NCBI RefSeq assembly: GCF_009866765.1
Contig: NZ_CP019431.1
Span: 4,340,001 to 4,404,000 of the forward strand
DNA: 64,000 nt
From: Pseudomonas sp. S35
GTDB lineage: Bacteria; Pseudomonadota; Gammaproteobacteria; Pseudomonadales; Pseudomonadaceae
Direction: 5' to 3'
Shown: positions 53,258 through 64,000 of the stretch, piece by piece
Numbering within the stretch: the stretch's first letter is position 1
Layout: each line of letters starts with the position of its first letter
Position numbers and translations under genes: made by a program
Notes under the pieces: model-generated
Database searches by the model: none
What the model was told of the DNA's origin: nothing
The model's input: only the letters and a program-made list of their open reading frames with translations

Positions 53258-54465
53258 AAGGCCGCCAGCCCGCGAGCCAGGTCTGCCTGCAAGTCGGCCA
53301 CGTCTTCCAGACCCACCGCGATGCGGATCAGGCTGTCACGGATACCGGCGGCTTCACGCTCCTGTGGCGCCAAACGGCCATGGGACGTGGTGCTCGGGTG
53401 GGTAATGGTGGTTTTGCTGTCACCCAGGTTGGCGGTGATGGAGATCAAGCGCGTCGCGTCGATAAAGCGCCAGGCGCCCTCTTTGCCACCCTTTACCTCG
53501 AAGCTCACCACGGCACCGAAACCACGCTGCTGGCGCTGGGCCAATTCATGTTGTGGGTGGCTCTTGAGGCCGGCGTAGTGCACTTTCTCGATACCGTCCT
53601 GCTGCTCCAGCCACTCGGCCAGGGCCTGGGCGTTGGCGCAATGGGCCTTCATGCGCAGGCTGAGGGTTTCCAGGCCCTTGAGGAAGATCCAGGCGTTGAA
53701 CGGGCTCAGGGTCGGGCCAGCGGTGCGCAAGAAGCCCACCACTTCCTTCATCTGCTCGCCGCGCCCGGCAACCACGCCACCCATGCAACGACCCTGGCCG
53801 TCGATGAACTTGGTGGCCGAGTGCACAACGATATCCGCGCCCAGCTTCAGTGGCTGCTGCAAGGCAGGCGTGCAGAAGCAGTTGTCGACGACCAGCATCG
53901 CGCCTTTGGCGTGGGCCACTTCGGACAGCGCGGCGATATCCACAAGCTCAGCCAGCGGATTGGACGGCGACTCGACGAACAGCAACTTGGTGTTGGCCTT
54001 GATCGCCGCATCCCAGCCGGACAGATCTGCCAGGGGTACGTAGTCCACTTCGATCCCGAAGCGCTTGAAGTACTTCTCGAACAGGCTGATGGTCGAACCA
54101 AACACGCTACGCGACACCAGCACATGATCGCCAGCGCTGCACAGGCTCATCACCACCGCCAGGATCGCCGCCATGCCGGTGGCCGTAGCCACGGCTTGCT
54201 CAGCGCCTTCCAGGGCTGCGATACGCTCTTCGAACGCACGCACAGTCGGGTTGGTGTAGCGCGAGTACACGTTGCCCGGCACTTCGCCGGCAAAGCGTGC
54301 AGCCGCATCGGCGGCGGTGCGGAATACGTAGCTGGAGGTGAAGAACATCGGGTCGCCGTGCTCACCTTCCGGGGTGCGGTGCTGGCCGGCGCGCACAGCC
54401 AGGGTGTCGAAAGCCACGCCATCGAGGTCGCTGTCCAACCGACCGGCATCCCATTCCTGACTCAT
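53254..54465 (-). CDS. metZ: O-succinylhomoserine sulfhydrylase
   Basis: The 403-residue Cys/Met-metabolism PLP enzyme has the internal lysine in [18 protein letters not shown] and [20 protein letters not shown]. It makes homocysteine from O-succinylhomoserine and sulfide, the normal route in Pseudomonas. It lies downstream of purF after a terminator. Confidence 0.95.
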   Translation of the reverse strand: MSQEWDAGRLDSDLDGVAFDTLAVRAGQHRTPEGEHGDPMFFTSSYVFRTAADAAARFAGEVPGNVYSRYTNPTVRAFEERIAALEGAEQAVATATGMAAILAVVMSLCSAGDHVLVSRSVFGSTISLFEKYFKRFGIEVDYVPLADLSGWDAAIKANTKLLFVESPSNPLAELVDIAALSEVAHAKGAMLVVDNCFCTPALQQPLKLGADIVVHSATKFIDGQGRCMGGVVAGRGEQMKEVVGFLRTAGPTLSPFNAWIFLKGLETLSLRMKAHCANAQALAEWLEQQDGIEKVHYAGLKSHPQHELAQRQQRGFGAVVSFEVKGGKEGAWRFIDATRLISITANLGDSKTTITHPSTTSHGRLAPQEREAAGIRDSLIRIAVGLEDVADLQADLARGLAAL

Positions 54466-54504
54466 GCTGCCACTCCTTACTCAATTCTTTATTTAAGATA
54501 CAAA

Positions 54505-54524
54505 ACCGGCCCCTCAGGGCCGGT
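54505..54524 (-). terminator. Rho-independent terminator after purF
   Basis: ACCGGCCC (54505-54512), loop CTCA, GGGCCGGT (54517-54524) with a T-run on the minus strand, between purF and metZ. Confidence 0.9.
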
Positions 54525-54530
54525 GTCTAC

Positions 54531-56036
54531 TCAGTTGTTGTACAGATCGATGATCGCGCTGACCGCCTGGGTCTTGATCTTCGACGAGTCATTACGCGCC
54601 TGCTCGATCTTGTTCAGGTAGGCCTCGTCGACGTCACCGGTCACGTACTTGCCGTCGAACACGGCGCAGTCGAACTGGTCGATCTTGATCTTGCCACCGC
54701 CAACCGCTTCGATCAGGTCCGGCAGGTCCTGATAGATCAGCCAGTCAGCACCGATCAGGTCGGCCACGTCCTGGGTGGTGCGGTTGTGGGCGATCAGTTC
54801 GTGGGCGCTCGGCATGTCGATACCGTACACGTTCGGGTAACGCACGGCAGGCGCTGCGGAACAGAAGTACACGTTCTTCGCACCCGCTTCGCGAGCCATC
54901 TGGATGATCTGCTTGCAGGTGGTGCCGCGTACGATGGAGTCATCCACCAGCATCACGTTCTTGCCGCGGAACTCCAGCTCGATGGCGTTGAGCTTCTGGC
55001 GCACCGATTTCTTGCGCGCAGCCTGGCCCGGCATGATGAAGGTACGGCCAATGTAGCGGTTCTTCACAAAGCCTTCGCGGAACTTGACGCCCAAGTGGTT
55101 GGCCAGTTCCAGCGCAGCGGTACGGCTGGTGTCCGGGATCGGGATCACCACGTCGATATCGTGCTCAGGACGCTCGCGCAGGATCTTGTCGGCCAGCTTC
55201 TCGCCCATGCGCAGGCGCGCCTTATAGACCGAAACGCCGTCAATGATCGAATCCGGACGCGCCAGGTAGACGTGTTCGAAGATGCACGGGGTGAGTTTTG
55301 GCGCTACAGCGCACTGGCGGGTGTGCAGCTTGCCATCTTCGGTGATGTACACCGCTTCGCCCGGCGCAAGGTCGCGGATCAGGGTGAAGCCCAGCACGTC
55401 CAGGGACACGCTTTCGGACGCGATCATGTACTCGACGCCTTCGTCGGTATGACGCTGGCCGAACACAATCGGGCGGATGCCGTGCGGGTCACGGAAACCC
55501 ACGATGCCGTAGCCGGTGATCATCGCCACGACGGCATAACCACCGACGCAACGGTTGTGCACGTCGATCACGGCCGCGAACACGTCTTCTTCGGTCGGCT
55601 GCAGCTTGCCGCGCTGGGCCAGTTCGTGGGCGAACACGTTGAGCAGCACTTCCGAATCGGAACTGGTGTTGACGTGGCGCAAGTCAGATTCGTAAATCTC
55701 CTTGGCCAATTGTTCAACGTTGGTCAGGTTGCCGTTATGCGCCAGAGTGATGCCGTAAGGCGAGTTGACGTAAAACGGTTGAGCTTCGGCCGAGGTCGAG
55801 CTACCAGCCGTCGGGTAACGCACATGACCAATGCCCATGTGCCCGACCAGGCGCTGCATGTGACGCTGATGAAACACGTCACGTACCAGGCCATTGTCCT
55901 TGCGCAGGAATAACCGGCCGTCGTGGCTGGTCACAATACCGGCAGCGTCCTGGCCGCGGTGCTGGAGGACGGTTAGCGCGTCATACAGCGCCTGATTGAC
56001 GTTCGACTTACCGACGATACCGACGATGCCACACAT
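54531..56036 (-). CDS. purF: Amidophosphoribosyltransferase
   Basis: The 501-residue protein starts [20 protein letters not shown]; Cys2 is the glutaminase nucleophile after Met removal. The C-terminal half has the PRPP motif [14 protein letters not shown] longer start at 56045 would bury the nucleophile, so 56036 is chosen. It catalyses the first step of purine synthesis, downstream of cvpA. Confidence 0.97.
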   Translation of the reverse strand: MCGIVGIVGKSNVNQALYDALTVLQHRGQDAAGIVTSHDGRLFLRKDNGLVRDVFHQRHMQRLVGHMGIGHVRYPTAGSSTSAEAQPFYVNSPYGITLAHNGNLTNVEQLAKEIYESDLRHVNTSSDSEVLLNVFAHELAQRGKLQPTEEDVFAAVIDVHNRCVGGYAVVAMITGYGIVGFRDPHGIRPIVFGQRHTDEGVEYMIASESVSLDVLGFTLIRDLAPGEAVYITEDGKLHTRQCAVAPKLTPCIFEHVYLARPDSIIDGVSVYKARLRMGEKLADKILRERPEHDIDVVIPIPDTSRTAALELANHLGVKFREGFVKNRYIGRTFIMPGQAARKKSVRQKLNAIELEFRGKNVMLVDDSIVRGTTCKQIIQMAREAGAKNVYFCSAAPAVRYPNVYGIDMPSAHELIAHNRTTQDVADLIGADWLIYQDLPDLIEAVGGGKIKIDQFDCAVFDGKYVTGDVDEAYLNKIEQARNDSSKIKTQAVSAIIDLYNN

Positions 56037-56080
56037 GCGACGCAACCCCTACTTAATGAATCTTGACTGAACACTCTTAC

Positions 56081-56638
56081 TTACTGAGGCGTTTTGGCCG
56101 GTAAGAGGTGTTCCTTGAACGGAAGATCAGCGGGTACGCTGATTCCGCTGGCCAGCCACTGACTGCTCCACCCCAATATGAGGTTCTTGGACCAATCTGC
56201 AACCAATAGAAATTTTGGCACGAGTACCGACTCTTGCCACCATGAATCCTGCTGTACCGGCCCCAGGCTCAACAGCCCGACCGCCACGACCACCAGCAAC
56301 GCGCCACGCGCGGCACCGAAGGCCATGCCGAGAAATCGATCGGTCCCGGAAAGGCCGGTGACACGTATCAACTCGCCAATAAGATAATTGACCATTGCTC
56401 CCACCAGCAGCGTGGCGATGAACATGATGGCGCAGCCCGCGATGACGCGAGCCGAGGGTGTTTCGATGTATCCGGCCAGGTAGACCGACAAAGAACCGCC
56501 GAACATCCAGGCCACGACGCCTGCGATGATCCAGGTCAGCAACGACAATGCTTCTTTTACGAAGCCGCGGCTCAGACTGATCAAAGCGGAGATGGCGACG
56601 ATTGCAACAATCGCCCAATCAACCCAGGTAAATGGCAC
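56081..56638 (-). CDS. cvpA: CvpA-family membrane protein
   Basis: The 185-residue protein MPFTWVDWAIVAIVAISALI has four membrane helices and the RGFVKEALSLLTWI signature. It is required for colicin V production in E. coli, with a broader envelope role likely. It sits just upstream of purF, as in most gamma-proteobacteria. Confidence 0.95.
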   Translation of the reverse strand: MPFTWVDWAIVAIVAISALISLSRGFVKEALSLLTWIIAGVVAWMFGGSLSVYLAGYIETPSARVIAGCAIMFIATLLVGAMVNYLIGELIRVTGLSGTDRFLGMAFGAARGALLVVVAVGLLSLGPVQQDSWWQESVLVPKFLLVADWSKNLILGWSSQWLASGISVPADLPFKEHLLPAKTPQ

Positions 56639-56772
56639 GTTCGAGCCTACGGACAGATAAGGCGGCGCATTTTAGCAGAGCGCCGGGCTATCGGTAAGCG
56701 GTGATTGCGGCTGCTTTGCAAATCAATAGTTTGTGGCTGGCCAACCCTATTTCAACCCCTATGAAAAACTAA

Positions 56773-56800
56773 TGTGGGAGGGGGCAAGCCCCCTCCCACA
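56773..56800. repeat. Pseudomonas REP palindrome
   Basis: TGTGGGAGGGGGC-AA-GCCCCCTCCCACA perfect repeat between the dedD-like gene and cvpA. This is the common REP element of the P. fluorescens group, related to 36865-36890. Confidence 0.88.
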
Positions 56801-56834
56801 TTTGACTGCATTTCAAGCTCGAATCGATACGAAC

Positions 56835-57485
56835 TCAGCCGCGCTCAGGCTGGAACCGGGTCACGAAGCCCTTCAGGTTCTGCTGGCGATCCAGCAGATC
56901 CCGCAAGCGATCCGCCTCGGCACGCTCGATCAACGGCCCGATGAATACGCGGTTCTTGCCATCGGCGCTACGGATATAGGCGTTATAGCCCTGGGCACGC
57001 AGCTTCTTCTGCAAGGCATCGGCGCCTTCGCGATTGCCCAGGCTGGCCACCTGGATCGACCAACTGATCGGCAAGCCATTTGGGTCGATACGGCTCTGAC
57101 CCACGTCCGGCTTGCCTGGCGCAGCAGGTTGCGGCGCAACTGGCTTGGGCGCAGGCACCGGAGCGGCAGGCTTGGCGGCTACGGCAGGCGCCGGAGCGGG
57201 CTTGACCACCGGCACGCTCGGCTGCACCGGCGCGGAAGGAGCAGCCATTTCCTCATCGGCCGGCACAGGCTCTTCCTCAGGCAACGCCTGGGGCTCAGGC
57301 ACCACCACCGGCTCGACCTGCACTTGCGGCAGCGCCGGGGCCTGGGGTGCAGCCGGAGCCTCGACAACGACCTGGCGCTCTTCGTCCTGGCGAGAAAACA
57401 GCATCGGCAGGAAAATCACCGCCAATGCCACCAGCACCAGAGCCCCAACCATTCGCTGCTTGTACGCGCTATCCAGTAATGCCAT
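56835..57485 (-). CDS. dedD: SPOR-domain cell-division protein, DedD-like
   Basis: The 216-residue protein has one membrane helix near the start (MVGALVLVALAVIFLPMLFS), a long Pro/Ala/Glu linker and a C-terminal SPOR domain (WSIQVASLGNREGADALQKK; VFIGPLIERAEADRLRDLLD). It binds septal peptidoglycan. The ATG at 57485 overlaps the folC 3' end. Confidence 0.9.
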   Translation of the reverse strand: MALLDSAYKQRMVGALVLVALAVIFLPMLFSRQDEERQVVVEAPAAPQAPALPQVQVEPVVVPEPQALPEEEPVPADEEMAAPSAPVQPSVPVVKPAPAPAVAAKPAAPVPAPKPVAPQPAAPGKPDVGQSRIDPNGLPISWSIQVASLGNREGADALQKKLRAQGYNAYIRSADGKNRVFIGPLIERAEADRLRDLLDRQQNLKGFVTRFQPERG

Positions 57486-58776
57486 GTGCAGCTTCCTCCG
57501 TGGAGCGCCGGGCCAACCACTCAAGCGCCTCGGCAACACAATAAAATGATCCGAACAACAGAATCTCGTCCTCGGCCGTCGCGACCGCGCACTGCGCCTC
57601 CAGGGCTGCGGTCACGCTTGCATAAGACGCCACCGGCGCACCAAGGTTCTGCAGTGCGACTTCAAGCTCAACAGCCGGACGGCTGCGCGGCGAATCCAGC
57701 GGCGCCACCGCCCACGCCTGGACATTGCCCAGCAACGGCGCAACCACACCGTCCAGATCCTTGTCGGCGAGCAAACCAAAGACGGCAAGTCGACGCCCTA
57801 CCGGCGGCGTGCGCGACAGGCGACGCGCCAGGTACCCGGCCGCATGAGGGTTATGCCCCACATCCAGCAGCAGGCTCAAACGCTTGCCCTGCCAGGTGAA
57901 CGACCGACGATCCAGACGCCCCACCACGCGAGTCGCCTGCAGGGTCGCCGCAATCTGCTCGGCATCCCACGGCAGATCCAGCAGCAAATAGGCTTGCAGC
58001 GCAAGCGCGGCGTTTTCCATCGGCAGGTTCAGCAACGGCAGATCGTGCAGCGCCACCGCCTGGCCACGCGCATCACGCCCGCGCCACTGCCAATAGCGTT
58101 CACCGACTTCAAGCGTGAATTCACGCCCACGCAGGAAGAACGGGCAATCGAGCTCACGCACCTTGTCCAGCAAGGGTTGCGGCGGATCCAGGTCGCCACA
58201 CAGCGCAGGCTTGCCCTGACGGAAGATCCCCGCCTTTTCATAGGCAACGGAATCGCGGGTATCGCCCAGGTAATCGGCATGATCCACCCCAATGCTGGTG
58301 ACCAGCGCCAGGTCGGCATCCACCACGTTGACCGTGTCCAGACGCCCACCCAGGCCAACTTCCAGCACCACCACATCCAGTTGCGCACGCTCGAACAGCC
58401 AGAACGCCGCCAGGGTGCCCATCTCGAAATACGTCAGGGAAGTCTCGCCCCGGCCCGCATCCAGTGCGGCGAAGGCTTCGCAGAGCTGCTCATCAGTGGC
58501 TTCGACGCCATTGAGTTGCACCCGCTCGTTGTAGCGCAGCAGATGGGGCGAGCTATAAACCCCCACGTTCAGCCCTTGGGCTTGCAGCAGCGCAGCGACA
58601 AAGGCACAGGTAGAGCCCTTGCCGTTAGTGCCGGTCACCGTGATCACACGCGGTGCCGGCCGGCCCAACCCGAGGCGGGCCGCTACCTGTTGCGAGCGCT
58701 CCAGGCCCATGTCGATGGCGGACGGATGCAACTGCTCAAGGTAGGCGAGCCATTCGCCCAGGGTTCGTTGGGTCAT
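57469..58776 (-). CDS. folC: Folylpolyglutamate/dihydrofolate synthase
   Basis: The 435-residue Mur-ligase-like protein has the P-loop [20 protein letters not shown] and the catalytic [13 protein letters not shown] and [13 protein letters not shown] motifs. It overlaps accD by 4 nt and dedD by 17 nt, as in Pseudomonas. Confidence 0.96.
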   Translation of the reverse strand: MTQRTLGEWLAYLEQLHPSAIDMGLERSQQVAARLGLGRPAPRVITVTGTNGKGSTCAFVAALLQAQGLNVGVYSSPHLLRYNERVQLNGVEATDEQLCEAFAALDAGRGETSLTYFEMGTLAAFWLFERAQLDVVVLEVGLGGRLDTVNVVDADLALVTSIGVDHADYLGDTRDSVAYEKAGIFRQGKPALCGDLDPPQPLLDKVRELDCPFFLRGREFTLEVGERYWQWRGRDARGQAVALHDLPLLNLPMENAALALQAYLLLDLPWDAEQIAATLQATRVVGRLDRRSFTWQGKRLSLLLDVGHNPHAAGYLARRLSRTPPVGRRLAVFGLLADKDLDGVVAPLLGNVQAWAVAPLDSPRSRPAVELEVALQNLGAPVASYASVTAALEAQCAVATAEDEILLFGSFYCVAEALEWLARRSTEEAAHGITG

Positions 58777-59693
58777 AGGTTCGCAGGCACCGGCGGTACC
58801 ACGATTGGCTCGACTTTGGGCGCAACGTACACAGGCGTCGGCAGCCCCATCATTTGTGCCAGCAGGTTACCCAGGCGTGGACGCAGTTCGCCGCGCGCAA
58901 CGATCAAGTCGATGGCGCCGTGCTCCAGCAGGAACTCGCTGCGCTGGAAGCCTTCCGGCAGTTTTTCGCGAACGGTCTGCTCGATCACGCGCGGGCCGGC
59001 AAAGCCGATCAGGGCTTTTGGCTCGCCGACAATCACATCGCCCAGCATCGCCAGGCTGGCGGAAACACCACCGTAGACCGGGTCGGTCAGCACGGAGATG
59101 AACGGGATGCCTTCTTCACGCAGACGCGCCAGCACCGCGGAGGTCTTGGCCATTTGCATCAGGGAGATCAGGGCTTCCTGCATCCGCGCACCGCCGGAGG
59201 CGGCAAAGCAGATCATCGGGCAGCGATTTTCCAGGGCGTAGTTGGCGGCGCGAACAAAACGCTCACCGACGATGGCACCCATTGAGCCGCCCATGAAGGA
59301 GAACTCGAACGCCGAAACGACGACCGGCATGCCCAGCAGCTTGCCGCTGACGGAAATCAACGCGTCCTTCTCACCGGTCTGCTTCTGCGCACCGACGAGA
59401 CGATCCTTGTACTTCTTGCTGTCACGGAACTTGAGACGGTCCACCGGCTCCAGGTCTGCGCCCAGTTCGTTACGGCCGTCGGCATCCAGGAAGATGTCGA
59501 TGCGGGCGCGAGCGCCGATGCGCATGTGGTGATTGCACTTAGGGCAAACGTCCAGGGTCTTTTCCAGCTCCGGACGGTACAACACCGCGTCGCAGGAAGG
59601 GCATTTGTGCCACAGACCTTCAGGAACCGAGCTTTTTTTCACCTCGGAACGCATGATCGAAGGGATCAGTTTGTCTACTAACCAGTTGCTCAT
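58773..59693 (-). CDS. accD: Acetyl-CoA carboxylase carboxyltransferase beta subunit
   Basis: The 306-residue protein has the N-terminal zinc ribbon ([24 protein letters not shown]) and the crotonase-like carboxyltransferase body ([20 protein letters not shown]). The ATG at 59693 begins at the conserved [11 protein letters not shown]. It works with AccA. Confidence 0.97.
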   Translation of the reverse strand: MSNWLVDKLIPSIMRSEVKKSSVPEGLWHKCPSCDAVLYRPELEKTLDVCPKCNHHMRIGARARIDIFLDADGRNELGADLEPVDRLKFRDSKKYKDRLVGAQKQTGEKDALISVSGKLLGMPVVVSAFEFSFMGGSMGAIVGERFVRAANYALENRCPMICFAASGGARMQEALISLMQMAKTSAVLARLREEGIPFISVLTDPVYGGVSASLAMLGDVIVGEPKALIGFAGPRVIEQTVREKLPEGFQRSEFLLEHGAIDLIVARGELRPRLGNLLAQMMGLPTPVYVAPKVEPIVVPPVPANL

Positions 59694-59935
59694 GCTTTCT
59701 TTCTCCAGTACCGGTGGCTTGAACACAGCCCCGCGTATGCCCTTGAGCTAAATTCATATGTGGCGATGACGCGGACTGGACGGGGTCAGACGTTCGACCT
59801 GCCATTTCCAGCCTGCATCCCTCAGCCTTCCAGACAACCTGCCAGCGCAAGGTTGCCACTTCTATTTCCGGGCCACCCTCAGGCGACGCCGGTTTTACAC
59901 AGTGGTAGTTATGGACGGCGGCAGACTGCCAGCCG

Positions 59936-60568
59936 TCACATCCCGACACTACCGTTACGCACCGCCTGCATGAATGCGCGAATCTTGCCGTGATCCTTAA
60001 TGCCCTTGCCCTGCTCCACGCCACCGCTGACATCCACGGCATACGGGCGGACCTGTTCGATGGCCGCGACCACATTCGCCGGGGTCAGCCCACCTGCCAG
60101 GATGATCGGCTGGCTCAACCCCTGCGGAATCAGCGACCAATCGAACGCCTCGCCGGTACCGCCCGGCACGCCTTCGACATAGGTGTCCAGCAATATCCCG
60201 CGTGCGCTAGCATAGGCAGCACACGCACTGGCGATGTCGTCGCCGGCCTTGACGCGCAGCGCCTTGATGTACGGGCGCTGATAGCTTTCACATTCGTCCG
60301 GGGTTTCGTCGCCATGAAACTGCAGCATATCCAGTTGCACGGCATCCAGGGTTTCGTTGAGTTCACAGCGGCTGGCGTTGACGAACAACCCCACGCTGGT
60401 CACGAACGGCGGCAAGGCGGCGATGATCGCCCGCGCCTGCAGCACATTCACCGCCCGCGGGCTCTTGGCATAAAACACCAAGCCAATCGCATCCGCACCC
60501 GCCTCGACTGCCGCCAGCGCGTCTTCTATGCGGGTAATCCCGCAAATCTTGCTGCGAACGGCTGACAT
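59936..60568 (-). CDS. trpF: Phosphoribosylanthranilate isomerase
   Basis: The 210-residue TIM barrel has the catalytic Cys in [12 protein letters not shown] and Asp in [17 protein letters not shown]. It catalyses the third step of tryptophan synthesis. About 240 bp without a recognised gene separates it from accD. Confidence 0.96.
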   Translation of the reverse strand: MSAVRSKICGITRIEDALAAVEAGADAIGLVFYAKSPRAVNVLQARAIIAALPPFVTSVGLFVNASRCELNETLDAVQLDMLQFHGDETPDECESYQRPYIKALRVKAGDDIASACAAYASARGILLDTYVEGVPGGTGEAFDWSLIPQGLSQPIILAGGLTPANVVAAIEQVRPYAVDVSGGVEQGKGIKDHGKIRAFMQAVRNGSVGM

Positions 60569-60631
60569 GTCGTGGAAACCTCAGGGTTGTGCCGAGAAAG
60601 TCCCGGATGGTAACAAAAGCTTTTCCAGGCG

Positions 60632-61456
60632 TCAGCCGCCAAGTTCACTGAACCCAGTGAGGAAGTGTGGCCCGATAAAACGCTCCGGCAACTCGAATTC
60701 GTCGCGGTACTCGACATCCACCAGGTACAGGCCAAACGGGTGGGCCGTCACTCCGCCAGTGCGGCGAACGCGGCTTTCGAGCACTTCCCTGGCCCATTCC
60801 ACCGGGCGCTCGCCAGTGCCGATGGTCATCAGTACCCCAGCAATGTTGCGCACCATATGGTGCAGGAACGCACCGGCACGAATGTCGAGCACGATCATCT
60901 TGCCGTGACGGGTCACTCGCAGGTGATGGACTTCCTTGATCGGCGACTTCGCCTGGCACTGGCCGGCACGGAAGGCGCTGAAGTCGTGCACACCAACCAA
61001 GTGCTGCGCGGCCTCGGCCATGCGCTCGGCATCCAGTGGGCGGTGGTTCCAGGTGATTTCTTCGTTAAGGTGCGCCGGACGGATCTGGTCGTTGTAGATC
61101 ACGTAGCGGTAGCGCCGAGCGATGGCCTTGAAGCGCGCATGAAAATGCGCCGGCATGACCTTGGCCCAACTGACGCTGACGTCGTGGGGCAAATTGATAT
61201 TGGCGCCCATCACCCACGCTTTCATCGTGCGTTCGGCCTGGGTGTCGAAGTGCACCACCTGGCCGCAGGCATGCACACCCGCATCGGTACGCCCGGCGCA
61301 CATCAGCGACACCGGCGAATCGGCGACCTTGGACAAGGCCTTTTCCAGGGTTTCCTGCACCGTCAGCACACCCGACGCCTGGCGCTGCCAGCCACGATAG
61401 CGCGAGCCTTTATATTCCACGCCCAGGGCGATGCGGTAAAAGCCTGCGGCCGCCAT
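60632..61456 (-). CDS. truA: tRNA pseudouridine(38-40) synthase
   Basis: The 274-residue protein has the catalytic Asp in CAGRTDAGVHACGQVVHF and MVRNIAGVLMTIGTGER. The start is uncertain: the ATG at 61456 lacks a clear ribosome site, and a TTG at 61513 adds 19 residues. Known Pseudomonas TruA proteins have a short variable N-terminal extension. Confidence 0.93.
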   Translation of the reverse strand: MAAAGFYRIALGVEYKGSRYRGWQRQASGVLTVQETLEKALSKVADSPVSLMCAGRTDAGVHACGQVVHFDTQAERTMKAWVMGANINLPHDVSVSWAKVMPAHFHARFKAIARRYRYVIYNDQIRPAHLNEEITWNHRPLDAERMAEAAQHLVGVHDFSAFRAGQCQAKSPIKEVHHLRVTRHGKMIVLDIRAGAFLHHMVRNIAGVLMTIGTGERPVEWAREVLESRVRRTGGVTAHPFGLYLVDVEYRDEFELPERFIGPHFLTGFSELGG

Positions 61457-61614
61457 TTCGGCGGCCGCGTTATCTATATTTGCCAAGAACTGAGAGCCCG
61501 ATGAGTTGCGCAAAGGCCGCCATTATAAGGCGGCGCGCCCGAGACGCCATGTGTTTGGTGGCCCAGAAAGCAAAACGGCGACCCGAAGGTCGCCGTCACG
61601 TCAACCGCCAGCGA

Positions 61615-64000
61615 TCAAGCCAACCGGTCGAGCATCTCCTTGGCTTCACCGCGCTGGGCTTCATCGCCCTCGGTCAAGACTTCAGAAAGAATATCCCGCG
61701 CGCCGTCGGCATCACCCATTTCGATGTAGGCCTGGGCCAGGTCCAGCTTGGTGGCGACTTCATTGGTACCGGCGAGGAAATCGAACTCCGACTCGTCTTC
61801 ACCCAACGCCGCGTCTTCTGCCGTGAAAGACGGCTCGATCGGCGGATGCTCCAGGCTCTGGGACAGACGGTCCAGCTCCGCATTGACATCATCCAGCTCA
61901 GACGCGAACGCGTCAGGCGTAGCAGCAGGCGCCTGCAACTCGTCGGCCAGGGACAGATCAAAGTCGTCCGGCAGGTCGAAGTCACCCGGCGCAGGAGGCG
62001 TCAAGGTCGGCGGATCGATCGCTGCCCCGCTGGCTGTCGGCGCCTCAAGCCCGGAGAGAAAATCATCATCTGACTGAGAAGACGGTGGGGATAATTCCAG
62101 ATCCAGATCCAGGTCGAAATCAGACAGGTCATCCGTGCTGGCCTTGGCGTCAGTCTGCTGCTGCAGTACGGACTCAAAACTCAGATCATCGTTCTGGGCA
62201 ACCACTTCCGGCGAAACGGCTTCCAGATCGTCCAAGCTCAGGTCGAAATCCGTGTCGAACGTTTCTGCCTGCGGGGTGGCGACTGTGGGTTTGTCTTCCA
62301 GCAAATCCTTCACGTACTGGGCATCCAGGGCCGCTGCCGCAACGGCGGCACTGACACCGGCCGCCAACACGGCCATAGCCGGGAAGCGCGACTTGAGTTG
62401 CTCGACCTGGGCATGATTCTCACCCGTGGCCACCAGTTGACGCTCCTGGGTGACGAAACCGTTCTTGTCGCTCTGCAGGCCGCAGACCTCCATCAGCTTC
62501 AAACGCAAGTCGCTGCGCTTGGGCTCGTGCTTGATCGCTTGTTCCAGCACATCCGCAGCCTGGTTCAGATGACCACGGTCGATGTGGGATTGAGCTTGCG
62601 CCAGTGCATCGTTGGCGTTTTGCGGCGCCACGGCAGCGGCGAGGGGCGAGAGCACGGAAGCCACCGTAGGCACCACCACTGCAGGCTCGACGACGGGAGC
62701 AGGCGCTGGAGCGGCTGCCAGCTTGACGTTTGGCGCCGCCACTTCGAGGCCTTCAAAGCTGTCCGGTGGCAGGTCATCGTCGATGCTGGAGGTAAACACC
62801 GGCTCTTCAGCCAGTGCCCGCGCCATACGCAGGTGTTTTTCCTCTTCGCGGCGGGCATTGCGATGACGCAACCACAGCAGCAAGAGCAGCAACACCAGCA
62901 GGCCAGCCGCACCGCCTACGACACCGAGGACAACCGGATTGGTCAGCAGGTCGTTGAATTTGCCTTCGGTGGCCTCAGCGGGAGCGACGGGCTTAACCGG
63001 CTCAGGCGCTGGCGCGGCAGGTGCTGGCGTGGCTGCCTCGGCCACAGGGGCTGCCGGAGTGGCAGCCGGGTCGCTCGCCAACTGCGCGGGCATCGCTGGC
63101 GTCGCCTGAGCTGCCGGGGCGCCTTTTTCCGCCTGCAGCCTGGCCAGTTGATCGTTTTTCAGTTGAATGAGTTTTTGCAGCTTGTCCAACTGGCTCTGCA
63201 AGTCTGCCGCACGGCTTTTGAGCTCGTCGTTGTCACGGCGGGTGGTGTCCAGTTGCTCCTGGGTCATCGCCAGCTTATCGCTCAGCGCCTGACTGTCACC
63301 GGCGCCGCCTTTGCCGCCCTTCTTGGCCGCTGCGGCCGAGACCAGGCTTAGATTGTCCTTGGCACTGGTAGTGGCAGGTGCACTACCAGCCTGGCTGCGC
63401 TTGGTGGCGTCCAGTTGCTGCTTGCCCGCCGCCTGATTGGCCGCCGTGCGCCGCCCCTGGCGCCAGGCGATGGTTTGCGCATTCACTTCGGCAATCGCCT
63501 GGGGCTGCGGCAGCGCGGTACTTTGTACGACGTCTGGAAGGCGCAGGACCTGGCCGGTTTTAAGACGGTTGATATTGCCGTCGACAAAGGCGCCTGGGTT
63601 CAACGCCTGGATGGCCAGCATGGTCTGCTGCACCGAGCCGCCATTGCGATTCTTTTCGGCGATTTCCCACAGGGTGTCATGGGCCGTGGTCGTATGCTGC
63701 GCGGCCTTGCTAACTGCTGGCGTACTGCGGGTTGGCGCACTCAGGCGGGGAGCCGGCGCAGCCGGGGTCGGTGCCGACTGGTCGAACTTGGCCGGGTCGA
63801 GCAGCACGCTGTAGTCGCGCATCAGGCGGCCGCTGGGCCATTGCACCTGCAACAGGAAACGTATGTAGGAGTCAGGCAACGGCTTGCTTGAAGTGACACG
63901 CACCACGCTGCGGCCGCTGGGGTTGATCACCGGGGTGAACGTCAGGTCATTGAGAAACGCCTGGCGGTCCACGCCCGCATCCACAAACGCCTGGGACGAA
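61615..64000 (-). CDS. fimV: FimV-family motility/assembly protein, N-terminus outside window
   Basis: The frame stays open to the right edge. The visible part has the N-terminal periplasmic region, a LysM domain (HTTTAHDTLWEIAEKNRNGG to LKTGQVLRLPD), a coiled coil, a membrane helix (VVLGVVGGAAGLLVLLLLLL), an acidic D/E-rich cytoplasmic region and the C-terminal FimV helix (LDLAQAYIEMGDADGARDIL). FimV supports type IV pilus assembly and cell polarity. It is followed by truA in pseudomonads. Confidence 0.93.
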   Translation of the reverse strand, partial: SSQAFVDAGVDRQAFLNDLTFTPVINPSGRSVVRVTSSKPLPDSYIRFLLQVQWPSGRLMRDYSVLLDPAKFDQSAPTPAAPAPRLSAPTRSTPAVSKAAQHTTTAHDTLWEIAEKNRNGGSVQQTMLAIQALNPGAFVDGNINRLKTGQVLRLPDVVQSTALPQPQAIAEVNAQTIAWRQGRRTAANQAAGKQQLDATKRSQAGSAPATTSAKDNLSLVSAAAAKKGGKGGAGDSQALSDKLAMTQEQLDTTRRDNDELKSRAADLQSQLDKLQKLIQLKNDQLARLQAEKGAPAAQATPAMPAQLASDPAATPAAPVAEAATPAPAAPAPEPVKPVAPAEATEGKFNDLLTNPVVLGVVGGAAGLLVLLLLLLWLRHRNARREEEKHLRMARALAEEPVFTSSIDDDLPPDSFEGLEVAAPNVKLAAAPAPAPVVEPAVVVPTVASVLSPLAAAVAPQNANDALAQAQSHIDRGHLNQAADVLEQAIKHEPKRSDLRLKLMEVCGLQSDKNGFVTQERQLVATGENHAQVEQLKSRFPAMAVLAAGVSAAVAAAALDAQYVKDLLEDKPTVATPQAETFDTDFDLSLDDLEAVSPEVVAQNDDLSFESVLQQQTDAKASTDDLSDFDLDLDLELSPPSSQSDDDFLSGLEAPTASGAAIDPPTLTPPAPGDFDLPDDFDLSLADELQAPAATPDAFASELDDVNAELDRLSQSLEHPPIEPSFTAEDAALGEDESEFDFLAGTNEVATKLDLAQAYIEMGDADGARDILSEVLTEGDEAQRGEAKEMLDRLA

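Noticed and set aside
62398-63351. Long plus-strand frame opposite fimV
   Set aside because: A His/Gln/Arg-rich mirror of fimV with no domain and no ribosome site.

Overview
The window is chromosomal DNA of a Pseudomonas, most likely of the P. fluorescens group. The core genes are Pseudomonas-like in sequence and order: thrS-infC-rpmI-rplT-pheS-pheT-ihfA-merR-tRNA-Pro; fimV-truA-trpF-accD-folC-dedD-cvpA-purF-metZ; an rsmE-type csrA; a periplasmic glutaminase/asparaginase. Pseudomonas-style REP palindromes are also present. All identifications come from reading the sequence and from family knowledge; no database search was run.

Bases 1 to about 18,360 are the integrase-proximal end of a lambda-like prophage sitting against the 3' end of a tRNA-Pro(GGG) gene; its late and structural genes would lie left of the window. 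Reading leftward from the immunity region are cro, a cII-like gene, O- and P-type replication genes, an Ea22-like gene, rusA, an HNH/AP2 endonuclease and a partial gene. Rightward are cI, a small membrane protein, and a long PL-type operon. That operon holds a chain of tiny overlapping ORFs, a recombination module (RecT, YqaJ exonuclease, a protein with FtsK-gamma-like domains, a DnaQ-type exonuclease), a DNA-modification-like cluster (a C5-cytosine methylase with an unusual repeat region, a TGT/DpdA-like protein, an ASCH protein, a DPPH methyltransferase), an AT-rich DUF3800 moron, an excisionase-like gene and the integrase. Two triple-operator clusters with the consensus CAAG-N4-CTTG flank cI and look like OR and OL.

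Bases 18,361 to 26,000 are the conserved translation operon on the minus strand, with a perfect 15-bp hairpin before pheS and an ATT start for infC. Bases 26,000 to 28,200 carry small genes: an exported protein, a cold-shock protein, an I78-type inhibitor and two conserved small proteins. Bases 28,200 to 35,200 are a ribose/nucleoside operon, rbsBACRKD plus an exported nucleoside hydrolase. It diverges from ansB, whose upstream region carries sigma-54-like and AauR-like sites.

Bases 36,900 to 48,100 hold a LexA-box-controlled DUF1654-endA pair, a SPOR lipoprotein, rsmE, a HAD phosphatase, a copper-type two-component system, a CigR-like protein, a pyroglutamate unit (pcp plus a DUF969/DUF979 transporter), a lipoprotein, an MFS pump and a FlxA-like coiled-coil protein.

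Bases 48,304 to 50,222 are a class C group II intron inserted just past the terminator of tRNA-Val(GAC). Then come a puuB-like oxidase, three more tRNAs (Asp, Asp, Val), an SDR gene, metZ, purF, cvpA, a dedD-like gene, folC, accD, trpF, truA and the 3' part of fimV, which runs off the right edge.
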